This document shows positions 12,859 to 25,617 of a DNA stretch of 64,000 bases, in pieces; positions within the stretch are counted from its first letter, which is position 1; each line of letters begins with the position of its first letter. Where the stretch lies: the NCBI GenBank assembly GCA_028015205.1, contig CM051521.1, positions 121,032,614 to 121,096,613 on the forward strand. The letters run 5' to 3'. The notes beneath the pieces are model-generated. The model searched no databases and was not told the origin of the DNA. It was given only the letters and a program-made list of their open reading frames with translations. The translations under genes were made by a program, and so were the position numbers. The stretch comes from Mytilisepta virgata. Taxonomy: Eukaryota; Mollusca; Bivalvia; Mytilida; Mytilidae.

Positions 12859-14379
12859 TACTCTCTCAAAAAAGAAACGCAACATCAGATTATCTTTTTG
12901 AAATATTATTTTTCCGGACAAATAACCAATAAATATCAAAATATATGTACAAATGATCATAATTACACCTTCATAAAAAGTTTCCAGGTACAATCATTTA
13001 AATTCATCCACCCGTAAACGACTTTGGTCGCAATCTGGGACACCCTACGATTTACGCATTGCCAAAAACTGGGTCGACTTTCACGTGCAAATCATGGGTT
13101 ATTTTTTAGCTCAGTCAGTCGGTATAAAAACCCGGTATTTCTTTTCATGAATGCATTCGTAAAATAAAATTCTGATGAGGTGACGCTATGCCAAGGTTAG
13201 ACGCTGCTACCCGGGAATATCGCTATCGGACGACTAGAGGCCGGAGAATCACAGAATGCTGTTGCTGTAACGTACAATGTTCATCGTAGCACAATTTCAC
13301 GCCTTTGGGGACGCTACCTGCAGCTTGGTACTACGACAGATCGGCCACGTTCAGGGCGCCCGCGTGTTACAACCAGGGCGCAAGATCGTTACATCAGACT
13401 TTTCCATCTGCGGAATAGGACTATTGCTGCAACAGAAACAGCTGTAAACGTCCCTGGGTTGCGCCGTATATCAGCACAGACAGTACGCAATCGGTTACGT
13501 TCTCATGGATTGAGGGCAAGAAGACCTTACTTTGGAGCAACACTGAGACGCCAACACCGCCGAGCGAGGGTTAGATGGTGTACTACAGTTCGTGCATGGA
13601 ATTTACAGAACTGGAGAAGAGTATGGTTCAGCGATGAGTCACGTTTTCAACTGGAAAAGCGAGATGGTCGCATACGTGTGTATAGGCGCCGAAACGAACG
13701 TTTTGCGCAAAACTGTGTTGTGGAGAGACAATTTGGCGGAGGCAGTGTTATGATGTGGGCCGCTATTTCTTATGCCAGAAACACACAGCTGATACATATC
13801 CAAGGCAATCTGAACGCTGTTAGGTATAGAGACGAAATTTTACGACCTCATTTATTGCCCGTAATTGACATTCGGAGATAAATTTTTCAGCACGACAATG
13901 CCCGACCACATACAGCACGTGTAACAGTAGACTTTTTAGAACAACAGAATGTCAATGTGATCCGTTGGCCGTCACGATCACCCGATCTTAATCCAATTGA
14001 ACATTTGTGGGATGAAGTGGATCGGCGCGTGCGCCAACGACAACCACCACCGCAAAATCTGCAACAATTACAGCAGGCACTTCAGTTTGAGTGGCAAAGG
14101 ATACCGCGTGTTCGAACTCAGCGTTTAATTCAATCTATGCCAAGAAGAGTCGGGGCTGTGTTACAAGCCAATGGTGGACATACCAGATATTGACAATTTA
14201 TGAGTGATTTATTGACAATATGTGACAAACTGTGATATTCCAAGGTAAAAGAACTCATGAACAAGAAGTGTGCCAAATTTTGCATTCCTGTGTAAATTAT
14301 TTATATCATAAATTATGAAAATAATATATGAAGTAAATTTCCTATTTTCTGTATGTTGCGTTTCTTTTTTGAGAGAGTA
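12859..14379 (+). mobile_element. Tc1-type DNA transposon, full length, inactive
   Basis: The element is 1521 bp, flanked by TA on both sides (12857-12858 and 14380-14381). It carries a perfect terminal inverted repeat of about 27 bp beginning TACTCTCTCAAAAAAGAAAC. TA duplication, inverted repeats and a DD34E transposase place it in the Tc1/mariner superfamily. It sits between the chitinase and lectin genes. The transposase frame is broken (see 13188-14193), so the copy cannot move by itself, but its ends look intact and could be mobilised by a related transposase. Confidence 0.92.
13188..14193 (+). pseudogene. Tc1-type DD34E transposase, disrupted
   Basis: The ATG at 13188 opens with MPRLDAATRE. 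The frame is lost around 13215 by a 1-nt shift, after which the second frame reads IAIGRLEAG and a helix-turn-helix-like region. The long frame 13459-13881 holds VWFSDESRFQ with the first catalytic Asp. An in-frame TAA at about 13879 interrupts before FQHDNARPH, which holds the second Asp. The frame 13957-14193 carries SPDLNPIEHLWDE with the catalytic Glu. Thirty-four residues separate the second Asp and the Glu, the Tc1-type DD34E spacing. One frameshift and one stop make it non-functional while all catalytic residues survive, suggesting modest age. Confidence 0.9.
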
Positions 14380-14393
14380 TAGTTATTTTGTAG

Positions 14394-14710
14394 AGACATT
14401 TAGGCTTCAGTTGTGTGAGGTTTCCCACAATATGTGGCGACTTCTTGGTGGATTTGAATCGGTTTACATTAGATACGAGATGCTGTCTCCTTGAAAACTA
14501 CCCAGTTCTTTTGCAAATGTCTTTAAAACTTTTGGTAACTTTGATGTATGAAATAATCTGGATATAATCAGAATTTCCCTATTGATTTTTACATAAATCT
14601 TAATCAGACGAAATTTTTTAATGAAAATTACTAGTGTATTTCTTTGAAATTGTATAAAAGTATTTTGCTAATTTTACAGGTAATTCTGAGCAACTGACTA
14701 AATAGTTGGT
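14394..14710 (+). other. Upstream region of the lectin gene
   Basis: No gene. A possible acceptor TTTACAG at about 14674-14680 suggests that the lectin ATG exon could be preceded by a non-coding 5' exon. No clear TATA box was assigned. Confidence 0.3.
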
Positions 14711-17700
14711 ATGAAGGGGTTAATATTTCTGTTAATCATAACATCAGTGACTGCTGACAGTCTCAATGTTTGTCTGGCGAAACAAGAACAATCTCGTTTC
14801 ACGGTTATCAGAAATCATCTGAAACAAGTTGAGCAGTCAATCAACAATCTAGAGGCGGGACTAAGAGGTAACAACTGTCTTTTCTATATAAATCTTGGTT
14901 TTGAAAAGATTTAGATTTAAACTTTTTTCCGAGATCAAGGGCTGATCCGTATTTTTAAATTATTTTCTACACAGATATACATGATCGGGGGGGGGGGGAT
15001 ATTTGGGAAACATACCAGTCGAGAGAATGTAAAATATTCCCGGAAGTAAGGCGCAAAGGTACTCCGTTACACAAATCGCTTATCGTACTCAAATCTTTTA
15101 ACAGTAAGAAAAATAGAAAGACAGTAATTTGAAAATTATTACTTCACCTGTTTCAGGAAAGAAAATTATTTCAAACACTGGATGTGATAATGGATGGCAG
15201 CGCTTTCGAGACCACTGTTACTATTTCAACAAAAACAAATTAACATGGTTTCAAGCAGAGGTATGTATAATTGTTTGCTTTTTACAATCTAAATGAAAGG
15301 GTTCAAAATTTTAGTCAACTATCAATAATAATTAAGATCCCGATCAATAACAATTTCAAAAACAAATTGTAATATATTTACTTATTTGAGCGAAAGGATA
15401 TTGGTTTTACAATTTCTTCGAAGACCTTGACCAAGAAAGTGTTGATTGATAAATGTTTTTGATATATACTTTAAAATCAATTCATCTTCGAAACAGTTTG
15501 CCAAATTTTAGACACATATCCAGTGGACTATTTGACGTTTTTTTCCTTTCCTTTTCTTTCTTTTTTCCAGGCTAGATGCATGTAGGAAAATTTTACAAAC
15601 TGTTTTATATCATCACGGGTTCCCGCGATCGGAAAATTCACGTAGGATTGGTTAAGTTTGTATAAATTTTATCAGTGAAATCTGTTGTATTGAAACATAT
15701 TTTCATGTCCCTACGATGTCTATATTATGTCGTCTATTCGGTTTATGAGTGCCCTAAAGTTTACACTCGGATTTTGATCTTTTGAGTGATTTATTACCGC
15801 CATCGATCTTATGAACTGTATAAATTGTTCTTTCCACAGCGAGTTTGTCGTTCAAAAGGTTCGTTCCTTGTCTCCATTAAAGATATCCATGAGAGTAACT
15901 GGGTACAAGTTAAAATGAAAGGTAAGACAGGTTCTTGCACATTCTCTTACGCAATTTAATCGAAAGATGGTGATGGATAACATAATAAACCTATACAGAA
16001 TTGATAAAAAAGTAAAGCGGTATTTTTATTATCAAAGGTAATATGTATCAAAAGTTTCATCATGTAAGTAAGACCACACGACTATACAGTTTTCTTAAAT
16101 TTCAATACATATCAGTATTTTCAACGTTACATTTAAATAAATTACACGTGTTCCCGATTCGACTGAGTTTTGATGGGGTGTGCAAACAAACGTAATATAA
16201 GCAGAGTAAAACTAATATAAAATGTCGCTTTTTTACATAAACATTGAAAATTTCACCGATATGTCGACAACATGAATATAAGACAAACTTCATCCAATTA
16301 AAAATGAAAATCTATGTTTATTCTCAGCAAGAAAACCAACATTGTTACAAGAAAGTATTGGTTTATGGCTCTTCCTCTGATATCTTAAATAAAGAATGGA
16401 CTTTTATGGGATGCTTTCCCGAAACGTAATTAGTATCGCAAATGTGATATTCTTTTTCAATGCTTCTGTAATGTTCTTTCTCTCCATCCTTTGATTATGT
16501 TGATGAACATCATAATCGAAAGTTTTTAAAATTCATAAGAAAATCAATACAGGTATGTCTAAAATTTGGATTGGTGGAAACGACTGTGATCAAGATCATT
16601 GGATTTGGTCATCTGATTTTGCACCAATGAAATATACTAACTGGGACGCTAGGGAACCAGGCAACACTACTAGAGAGAACTGCGCAGTTATGTACGAACA
16701 GCACGGGAAATGGCATGACTATTCATGCAACTCTACATTTCCATACATATGCAAAAAACATGTAAGTATATTAAAGTGCTAGGTTTATGATATGGTGGAA
16801 GTGTTTTCCAATAGATTTACAAGTCCGCTATCAGAGGTTGAAAATCGTAAATCACATGAACTCCGAAAAGAGCCTGATCAAGGCGTTGATAGTGTTGGCA
16901 TCTCTTAATGTTATTTGGTACTCATGTCCAGTTGATGATGTGCCAAGACTTGTTATTTCATTAATGTCGTCTGGATTATTTGGTTAGCTTTAAATTTAAA
17001 CGCCACACTATAGAGAGATATATATGATATCAAATTAAAGCGTTCAAAATATCGTGTTTTACATTGTGTATTCGTGTACGTATTTAATAGCGTTAACTTA
17101 AATTTGATATGAAAATATAAAAATAATTATATTAAGACTTTACATATGGTGGGTAAATTCTCGATAAAAGAAAAGACCCCTAGCTTATTTATATCTACGT
17201 AACAAAAGTCGGTGCTTTAACTGCTGTTCTTCATCTTAAAGACTGAGAGTACGAAAGCCCTTACGAGAAAATGCAAGATACTTCTAAGAAGAATATTCTA
17301 CTACTAGATTATTCTTTAAAAAAAAATAATTAATAACTTGTAAACGAGTTTCTATGAATAAATCAAAAATAGCATCAATATGTTCTATCACCAAAAGTGA
17401 AAATACTTCATTGGACAAATACTTTTAACAACTTAAAACCTTGATTGGTTATTCTGGATGTTGAATTTTAAATCTGGAATATCGAATTTAGGAGATCGAA
17501 TATCGGATTTCGAATCGAATTTCCAGCTTCGGATATTAAATTTCGAATCTCGCATGATCATTCTTAGCTTTCGTGTAAGAGAGACCGTCTTAATTCAACG
17601 TGGATAAATTCCCCTTACTCAGTGCAAGTTGATAGTCTGTATATGCATGATACGAGTTTTGTTTTCTTTATATTTATTTAAATTATTCATTTATTTAGAG

Positions 17701-17769
17701 GGGGGATGTCAAACATTTATGAATTTAACTTTTTTTTTCCAGGTGAAAGACTGTAAAAAACAGAACTAA
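14711..17769 (+). CDS. Secreted C-type lectin-domain protein
   Basis: Five exons (14711-14867, 15157-15260, 15840-15921, 16553-16761, 17743-17769) join with matching phases to give 192 residues. Residues 1-15 (MKGLIFLLIITSVTA) are a signal peptide. Residues about 25-52 form a short amphipathic, possibly coiled-coil neck. The C-type lectin fold follows: CDNGWQRFRDHCYYF, the WIGG core, REPGNTTRENC and WHDYSCNSTFPYICKK, with six or more paired cysteines. In sugar-binding relatives the long-loop motif is EPN or QPD and is followed by WND. Here these read EPG and WHD, so calcium-dependent sugar binding is uncertain. Such proteins are secreted pattern-recognition or mucus lectins in bivalves; the role here is inference. 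The tiny last exon adds VKDCKKQN. The ATG is the first in frame with the signal peptide. AATAAA follows at 17788. Confidence 0.9.
17455..17575 (-). repeat. Dispersed ATTCGAAA repeat, minus-strand copy
   Basis: The reverse complement reads GATCATGCGAGATTCGAAA followed by ATTCGAT-type iterations, matching 3620-3780. It lies in the last intron of the lectin gene. Confidence 0.5.
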
Positions 17770-17787
17770 CAACGTGAAATAAGAAAC

Positions 17788-17793
17788 AATAAA
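17788..17793 (+). promoter_or_regulatory. Polyadenylation signal AATAAA of the lectin gene
   Basis: Canonical signal 18 bases after the TAA stop at 17767-17769. It implies a very short 3' UTR. Confidence 0.6.
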
Positions 17794-17799
17794 GAAATT

Positions 17800-20560
17800 T
17801 TAAAATTCAAAAATCTTTCAGCTCTTGGTTTACTGTATAATATGCAAAGAATTTTAATAGTTTGATGGTTGATGATATATTGTCCGGGTACATTTAATAC
17901 ATGCAGAGGTCTCAGAAAACTGGCTAAAATGTCAAAAACTTCAAATCAAGTAAGAAAAGGTCAACAACGATATACCAATAACTAAAATAAATAAACGGCA
18001 GCACAATTTGCCAGAAAACAAAAATCACAAATGAAAAAAAGCAACACGAAATCACGATATAGTCTGACGGACACTTATACTACAGGTAGTTTTGGATGTA
18101 ATAAAGCATTGAATAAGAACTTGATATACAAATGTAGAATGTTCTTGATGTATATTCGCTTCAAGAGACTGTAGTTGACATATCATCACTGAGACTTTTA
18201 TTCCATTAGTTGCCAATAACGGTAAAGACCATGCCTCCCGACCCTTTTTTGGGAGGACGGGGGCTCTGTTTGGTTGATTATTGCAAGTTTTGTTGTTCTA
18301 ACTCTGGATTTTTGTCCGATACGTTATGTTATATGGATTTCCCCTTTACCTTTTTTGTTTCTTAATTACTAGAAAAATACCCGCTGAATTTGGTCTATAA
18401 TTAATAGTGAATTAGCGCACGACGCTGCTGTATTAATATTTCAACTGGCTGCAGTTACAGTGGCTAATATTTCTTTTTGCGTAAACTTGACGGTTTTGGT
18501 CATTCTATATTGAATCCTGAGCTTGCTTTAAGTTAACTGCGAGTATTCACGGTGGTGTATATTGCCTACGTGTATGAGTTTTTAAGATATCCGAGTTTGC
18601 ATTGGATTTCTCTGGAATGAATTTGAATGGTATTTGTGTGTATATATTGGCCTGAATTAAAGGGGGGTCTTCAAAGGCAAAACTAGATTTACCCCGCCGC
18701 ATGAGTCATGCACCTATCCAAAGTCAGAAAATGTATGGCAATGGTATGTCTTGTCTTATTACACTCTTCTTAGTTTTCTGCGTGTAAACGCTAGTTTAGT
18801 TCTAGTTTGGCTTGCTATTTTGGTGGTTATATGGTCGTGCCAATAAATGCTGCAAAACCCCGTTATAGTGACGTATCCAAATATGAGTAATGGCGATCAC
18901 CATAAAAGGCTTGTATTTGCACGTGATTTTCCTATTGTTCATCTGTGAAAGTGGCGTAACAATAGGATTCGCGACGAAAGTCGACTGAGATAAAAATAAT
19001 CCGTCAGTTAAATGAACAAAATCCTTCGATTTATTGTTCATTAATACATATATTAAAAGTGCAAATCCCACAGTTCCAAAAAAAAATGAAGAAATCTAGG
19101 GGCACTCTAGGCCTTGTTTTCCACATTTTTTAATATTTCTCCGCGGAGTTACGTCCAACACCGCTACTACGAATATGTTTTTTTTTTAAATTCGCATCGT
19201 AGTAGTGTAATGCTAGGCTTCAATTTGATGCATAGGCATTCGGCGACTGGATTTTTTCTTTCTTTTCGGCATCATCAAAATTTAGGGCGACATTTCGACA
19301 GCTGCAATCTATGCATGGAAGTAGGGTTGGTCTACATCACTGACACAGATTATACTGTCATGTCTCGCCATGAAATAATTTTTTACCGTACGGAAAAGAA
19401 TTTAAAAAAACTCTGTGAAAACCACTTCCCAATCCCTTTTGAGGTCAATTCACCACTTGTATTAATCGTAAAAGTAGGATTACACAATTTCTCAATGGCC
19501 AAGGTCAATTTCTTTATAAAACGTCTTTGCACTTTAATGTGAATCTTTATTGCGTAAAGTCTGGCAATGCAACGAATATTGTAACGCATAACAATTTGTA
19601 TATACAATGTAATACATAGTCAGTGTCGGAAAATATCAAATGAATAGATAGGGGCACAGAAGTAATCAAGAGAAATATTTGACACAGAACTTTTAAAAAT
19701 TTCTATCAAAAAGTTATTTCGGATATTAATCCTATTCTTTCTACACACTATGTGAATAAAATTTCTTATTCAGCCAAACGAGACAATTACAATGTACATG
19801 TTTTTATTTTCGTGTATTCCAGAAATCTTTTTCCTGAACCTTTCATTCAACTTCTAACTTTATTTGCATAAACCTAAGTCTATATATCATTTTTTTTCAT
19901 CGTATTTTTAAATTTCAAACATTTCTAAACACAATTTAATTGCACATAAAGCGTTTAAATTGAGCACGCATTACGTCGTATTTTCAATGTTTAAAACTTG
20001 TAATTAGACTAAAAAGTTTTGTTTGTCATAACTTGTAGCAGGTGCTGTTTACTATTTTCTTCTCGTAGTAAAATATATATACTTTACACACGTGTGAGTA
20101 ACCAATCTTGACAAAAGCGTGGATAGTACATTGTAATAAAAAAACGAGGGCTATACAACAAGCCTTTTATGGTAAATGTTATTGCTCTCTGCAACACCCA
20201 GTAAATCTCGTGCAAAAACAAGCCTTTTATGGTGATGGCCACCTCTCACATTTGGATATGTCACTAAGGCGGAGCTTTGCAGCATTTTTTTATCACGATA
20301 ATAAATTTTCGTGATACTTCCTTTTATCGGCCAATGGTAAATATTTCCTTTTGATCTTTTTGCCTAATATTTTCGAGTATCACATCACTGAAAATATTAG
20401 GCAATACATTGTGTGACGTAATGCGGCCGGAATTTAGATACATGCGCGTTGTCCGGTCCTGGTCGGTTAATTCAAAGTTGGTATCTACGTCCGATTCAAT
20501 TTGTCAACCTTATTCGATAAATCTAATACTAAAAATTAAAAGATGGCACAAGCGTCGCTC
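17800..20560 (+). other. Intergenic stretch without recognised gene
   Basis: AT-rich. Open frames at 18802-19071 (-) and 19114-19542 (+) show no domain, overlap on opposite strands and lack splice or motif support. A GGGAGGACGGGGGCTCTG block at 18250 looks repeat-derived. The only clear structure is the inverted repeat at 20360-20404. Confidence 0.45.
20360..20404. repeat. Perfect 15-bp inverted repeat
   Basis: TTGCCTAATATTTTC (20360-20374) is mirrored by GAAAATATTAGGCAA (20390-20404) with a 15-base loop. It could be the core of a miniature foldback element or a cruciform. No flanking duplication was identified. Confidence 0.6.
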
Positions 20561-20564
20561 GCTC

Positions 20565-20640
20565 CTATAGGGATACATATTTCCTGATATACCCTTCTTA
20601 AAAAAATGATGGAGCTCATCAGGTAACACCTTCATCATAT
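20565..20640 (+). repeat. 75-bp dispersed repeat, copy 1
   Basis: ATTTCCTGATATACCCTTC...GGAGCTCATCAGGTAACACC is repeated at 29955-30020 with few differences. It contains the near-palindrome TCCTGAT...ATCAGG. Unclassified. Confidence 0.6.
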
Positions 20641-20799
20641 TATACAATTTGGTGTTGTTTTCTTAACATTATGTATAATATTATAAAATTGTAAGAACAA
20701 TGATTCAATACAATTATTATTATCAAAACCCAGCGATAAAACGTTAATATACATGTGTTATAATGTACTGATATATATGTAGGTTTTCTTTAGTTATTA

Positions 20800-21145
20800 G
20801 TACCGCCTCGGTGATCTCGTGGTAGTGTGCTCGCCCCGAGTGCGGAAGGTCGCGGGTTCGATCCCCGGTCGGGTCAAACCAAAGACATTAAAATTGGTAT
20901 TTGCTGCTTCTCCGCCAAGCACGCGGCATCTAGGAGTAAGAGCAAAGACTGGTCGACTCGGAGTCAGTATAATGTGTCCGAGTGAGGTGATATGTCTTCT
21001 TGCTGACAGTTCGTGAGCTAGCACATTAAAAATCCGTGTTAGCGTGTCGGTCTAGTACAAAGCAGGGATCATATTCATTATCATATCAACATGTTCTCGT
21101 CCTGATATGCACCTGGTTGCCACTGGACGTTAAACAATAATTCAT
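20800..21145 (+). mobile_element. tRNA-derived SINE
   Basis: The head resembles a tRNA gene: A-box-like GTGGTAGTGTGCTCGCC near 20819-20835 and B box GGTTCGATCCC at 20855-20865, the internal RNA polymerase III promoter. The body continues with TCAAACCAAAGACATTAAA, GGCATCTAGGAGTAAGAGC and ends near TGGACGTTAAACAATAATTC at about 21125-21143. A second, 3'-shortened copy is at 35010-35250, which shows this is a repeat and not a tRNA gene. No folded anticodon arm is convincing. Confidence 0.8.
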
Positions 21146-21333
21146 CCATCATCCATCTTTACTTATTATTTCCTTTTATTTACAATTTTCAATCATATTA
21201 ATAGTTTACAATAACATTCATTATCCTTGTTTAATCTTCATTTGTATTTTGTTCAAATTGATTATATATTGTCATGCCCAGTAATGGGCTCCGTGATTGG
21301 AAAATAAAAGATCTGTATCTGTACATAACAGCA
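21146..21333 (+). repeat. Possible LINE/SINE tail with ATCTGTATCTGTA end
   Basis: The segment ends in GATTGGAAAATAAAAGATC followed by TGTATCTGTA. Short microsatellite-like ends of this kind are typical of retroposon tails. The Mutator-like element inserted immediately after it. Weak evidence. Confidence 0.3.
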
Positions 21334-21342
21334 CATACAGTG

Positions 21343-21582
21343 GGGAACGTCTTTTTACCACAGGCCACCACAGGCTACCACAGGCCACCACAGGCCTACC
21401 ACAGGCCACCTTTTTAAAACATTTTATGATATTATATGATATATTTTATTGAAATATAAAACAAATATATAAAAAATAGACATTTTAAATAAAAATTTGT
21501 TGTTTTATTCAATTGTATCTATCATGTCTATGTGAGACAATGTTTGCGTACCACAGGCCATCTCAGGCGTACCACAGTCCAC
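21343..21582 (+). repeat. Left terminal inverted repeat and TACCACAGG array
   Basis: After GGGAACGTCTTTTTACC come five tightly packed copies of ACCACAGG(C) at 21358-21411. Two more copies and a variant lie at 21549-21582 (GCGTACCACAGGCC...GCGTACCACAGTCC). The same motif in inverse orientation fills the right end. Iterated subterminal motifs are the usual binding sites of a MULE transposase; that role here is inference. Confidence 0.8.
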
Positions 21583-21780
21583 CAATTATATAAGTTACTA
21601 AATTATATTTTTTTGTTAAGAGATAAAATATTATTGGTATATTATGAAATCTTTTGTTTAACTATAATATAAAACCACATGCAAAATGTCACATCTTCCT
21701 ACTGCTATTTCGATTCGATTGCTATAATTTGCTCCTATTCGACATCGTTTGCGCAAACCTTCTATCTAGATCTATCTACC

Positions 21781-24700
21781 ATGCCTAAACGCCGGGTCAA
21801 ATACAGTTCAAGGTCAGCTTTTTGGCCATGTAGAGACTGTAGGGGCAACTGTGCCCAAGATTCAGTAAAATATGAAGCCTGTAATGGGTGGTACCATTAT
21901 GCATGCCAGAATCTAACTCTAGCTGACATCGAGTACGTGTGCATGCCACAGAACCCGTATAGCTGTAACGAGTGTTTCACCAAGGAAGTCGGTGTTAACA
22001 CATATGACTCCTCCCTTCAAAGATTAAGAGTGGTAAGTAAAATTCATTCTATAAGATGTTAATACATATATTATTAAAAAAGAATATAAATTCCATACCC
22101 AAATTTCAAGTCATGTTTTTTTATTCATATCATGTTTTAGAAATCTTTTTTTATCATGCTCATTACACTACGTATATACGTATATATGACAGATAATATT
22201 CTCCTTACTAATTGTAATTCAATTACCTTTTATTATAAATTTGGTAATTAACTTTTACGATATCTCATTTATTGCAATCATTTTAATTGGATTAGAGGAG
22301 AGATTCAATTATCCATTTAACTTGTAAAATTATTTCATTATTTATTTTATGTCTTATTATTTTTTTTTAAAGATTTGTTGTTTTAACTTGTAATCTTATT
22401 TATTATTTATTTTATGTCTTATTATTTTGAAAAGTATTTGTTTTTCAAAGCTTTTTATATTTTTATATATTTATATATATATATATAAATAAAAGTAACT
22501 GTTGATTTTTTGTGATGAATTGGAACTGAAATTCTGTATTTGTTTTTAATATGTTTTTACTCTTGTTTTTAAGAATATTATATAAATCTATAAATACATC
22601 TAAGCTTCTCACTTTGTCGTGCATATATCAATATAAAGTTTAAGAATAAATAAGTCACTTTTCACTTTGCATGTAGTTTTTTTAAGATAATACCAATATT
22701 TGACATATTTTTATTGTGTTTCAGGCTGCAGAGTCAGGATATCAATCACTATTGTTTGCTGCCAGAAGAGAAGCCAAAATAATGCCGAATAACCAAATGC
22801 CAGAAGCCGAGACAGTTGATCCACAACAACTGTATACAGACTATGTCACTCGGACAATTATGACAAACCTCAACATGAAACAGGGAACACCAAAACTATC
22901 ATCTCCTGATGGAAACTGCTTGTTCAATGCTATTTCAACCGCTCTGTATGGACACGAGACAATGTGCACTGAAATAAGAACTAGAACCTGCATACAGATG
23001 TGCCTGAACGAGACGCGATACCTGAACAGACCAGACGCTAGAGATATCACACTCATTTCTCCGTCCTTTGCCGAGTCCGCGATCGACTGTGCTATTTCTC
23101 ATTCCTCCTCATCAGTTTGGACTATGATAGCTGCTGCCGACGCCCTAGCCATAGCCATCAATTCCATTTATCCACCTGTCAATGGCATAAATGACATTGC
23201 ATTTAAAACGCTTAATGCAGAGCTGAAACCAACATCTGTGTGGGCACCGATAGCGACAGTGAATGTAATGTGGACACATACATCCATCACAACTAACCAC
23301 TTAGGTGTATGGACACCAAACCACTTCGTTCCTGTTTTTAATGACATTAATTCCACATTTTCCAACTCGTTTATGCCAGAATACCACAGTTCACCTATGA
23401 GAAACCAGACCGAGATACCACCAACCATCGATGTGGACAATGACTCAACAACAGTTCCAAACCAATCAGATACAGATTTGACATACGACGCCGATACCTT
23501 CTCATCAACAGAACAAAATCAGGAATCAACAGAACACGATCAGGAATCAACAGAACAAGTACATGTATATGATACTCAAACCGATTGTGCCAACACCTCA
23601 ACAGATCAAAATGATACCTCAAATCCGCCCGAACCAACAGAAGTAAATGACGAACAATCAACATCAAATAGTTTTCCTCGAGCAGTTAATATCAACACTT
23701 TAGAGAACGGTAGATTTATGTCAACTTTCGAAATTTGGAGTGCCATTGAGAAGAAAGAACGTGTATTTGACAGTGCACCACCGGGTGAAAAGTCCAACTC
23801 TTGGTTTTTGGTTCAGAATGCAAATAACATTGATCGAAGAAGCAGAAACAAGAAGAGTGATTATTATGATGACTGTGGTGTGTGGGATTCGTCTAAAGGA
23901 AAGGTTTTTCATCAAGATCATTTACTGAGTGACAATTTCCGTCTGATTTATAAGAAAGAAGATCAATATTGCTTAAGAGTTCGTCAAAAAGGGAAAAGCG
24001 TGTTCATTCCGTTGTCGCCACAACCACCTTCATCCGACATCGTTACCCTACATCGGTATTCAACTTCTTTGAAAAGAAAGCCAGATTTCCAAAAACATGT
24101 GTCATGGTTTACATCGCCTGAAAACAGAGATCTTTCATCAATTGCGCTTTATGAATACTCAGGACAATATCCGCCACCGAATCCGGAAAACACCGAGTAC
24201 ATCAGGACACATCCATCTACAATGACAAAAATAAAAGAATCATGCAAAACACAAGGCCCAAAGGACATTTATATTAATTTGAATAGAGAAGACTCGTTCT
24301 CCGCCCCGAGAGAAACCAAACAAATACGAAACGCAAAGTACAGAGCAGCTAAGGACAATAATTCCGTAAAGAATAGCAACAACATTGCCGATGAAATTCT
24401 ACATGTGGTAAGCATTTTAGACGACCATCCACTTGTTCAACAAATTGTCCATACAAAGAAGCAAGTTCCATCTATCATATGTTACACGGAAGATCAAATG
24501 ACTGATATGAAACAGTTCTTGTCACAAAAAACCGATAATCCGATAGGTGTCGACAGAACATTTAATTTAGGAAAATTTTTTGTGACTGCAATGGTATACA
24601 AAAACTTAAGAATTGTTCGTAAAGAAACCAAAGACCATCCAATATTTGTAGGACCGATGTTATTACACAAAGACGCTTCCTATCACACCTACCGTGCATT

Positions 24701-25514
24701 CTTTTCGCATGTATCTGCACATTTAGCAGTAGATCTGGACAATATAGAACTCCGACTAGACGAAAAAATAGAATTCGGTAGTGATGACGAAAAAGCAATG
24801 ACAAGAGCAATCCAACATTCATTTCCAGATGCCAAAAGACGACTTTGTACCAAACATATCAAGGACAATGTGAAACACTACCTTCAGAACAAGATCGGGG
24901 TAAATACAAATGAGAGGAACGAGATTATGTCCGCCCTATTCAGTGATGATGGATTAGCCAATGCAGATGACACTTTATGTTTCGAGACTGCATCAAGAAA
25001 AGTAAAAGACATTGCCGGAAAATATCCAAAATTCATAGAATATTTCGAACGTCATCTCAAACCCAGAATCAAGGACTTTGTTACCGAACCTAACCAGCGA
25101 ATTGACAGTGATAAACTTTGGACTAACAACAATGCAGAATCTATGAACCGTGTCATGAAAGTATCCACCAACTGGAAGCCAAGATCAACACCAGATTTGA
25201 TAAACAAATTACATGATATCGTAGAATTTCAGTACATTAACTTGCGTGCTGCATTGCATTCATCGGGTGATTATAAACTGTGTGTCGGCTACCAGCAGTA
25301 TGCCGTCTCAGATGTTGCGTGGAAGACAAAATCCAAAGAGGAAAAAGATAGAATCTTCAAAAACTTTCTATGTAATCAAAAGAAAAGAAAACCAGCTGAA
25401 GAGATGATCGAATCTACCAACGGAACCTACAAAGTAGTGAACAAAGCAGCGAGAATCGCAACAAAGCCAGGACAGACAAAACGGGCGAGATGTGAACGAT
25501 CAAAGAAAAAATAA
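21781..25514 (+). CDS. MULE transposase with PHD-like finger and OTU cysteine-protease domain
   Basis: Exon 1 (21781-22032) and exon 2 (22725-25514) join in phase 0 across a GT-AG intron to give about 1013 residues. Exon 1 starts MPKRRVKYSS and holds a Cys/His cluster (PCRDC...C...C...WYHYAC...C...CNEC) like a PHD finger. Residues about 140-290 form an OTU domain: DGNCLFNAIS with Cys149 as nucleophile and NHFVPVF with His284. A Thr/Glu/Asn-rich low-complexity stretch follows (about 300-400). The MULE core has Asp694 in GVDRTFNLG, Asp771/772 in FGSDDEKA, the C-x2-H pair Cys792/His795 in LCTKHIKDN, and Glu889 in NNNAESMNR. These are the three acidic catalytic residues plus the metal-linked pair of MULE transposases. 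The C-terminus is Lys/Arg-rich. The function is cut-and-paste transposition in the nucleus; what the OTU domain does (deubiquitination or self-processing) is unknown. ATG 21781 was chosen because the upstream extension from 21679 has no domain; the true start could be that one. Confidence 0.9.
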
Positions 25515-25617
25515 ATATTCCATATTCAGTGACTTTACCAATTTAAAGTGACAGTAAACCCAATTTAGAGACTTACCAATATATATTGACAATGTACCGA
25601 ATTTAGAGACTTACAGA

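Noticed and set aside
18802..19607. Open frames of 89, 142 and 74 residues
   Set aside because: They overlap one another on opposite strands, are AT-rich and show no signal peptide, domain or splice evidence.
20803..20875. tRNA gene
   Set aside because: A and B boxes are present but the sequence does not fold into a convincing cloverleaf. A conserved SINE body follows, and the same unit recurs at 35010.
22841..24822. Several minus-strand open frames inside the MULE transposase
   Set aside because: They are shadows of the plus-strand coding exon, with no domains of their own.
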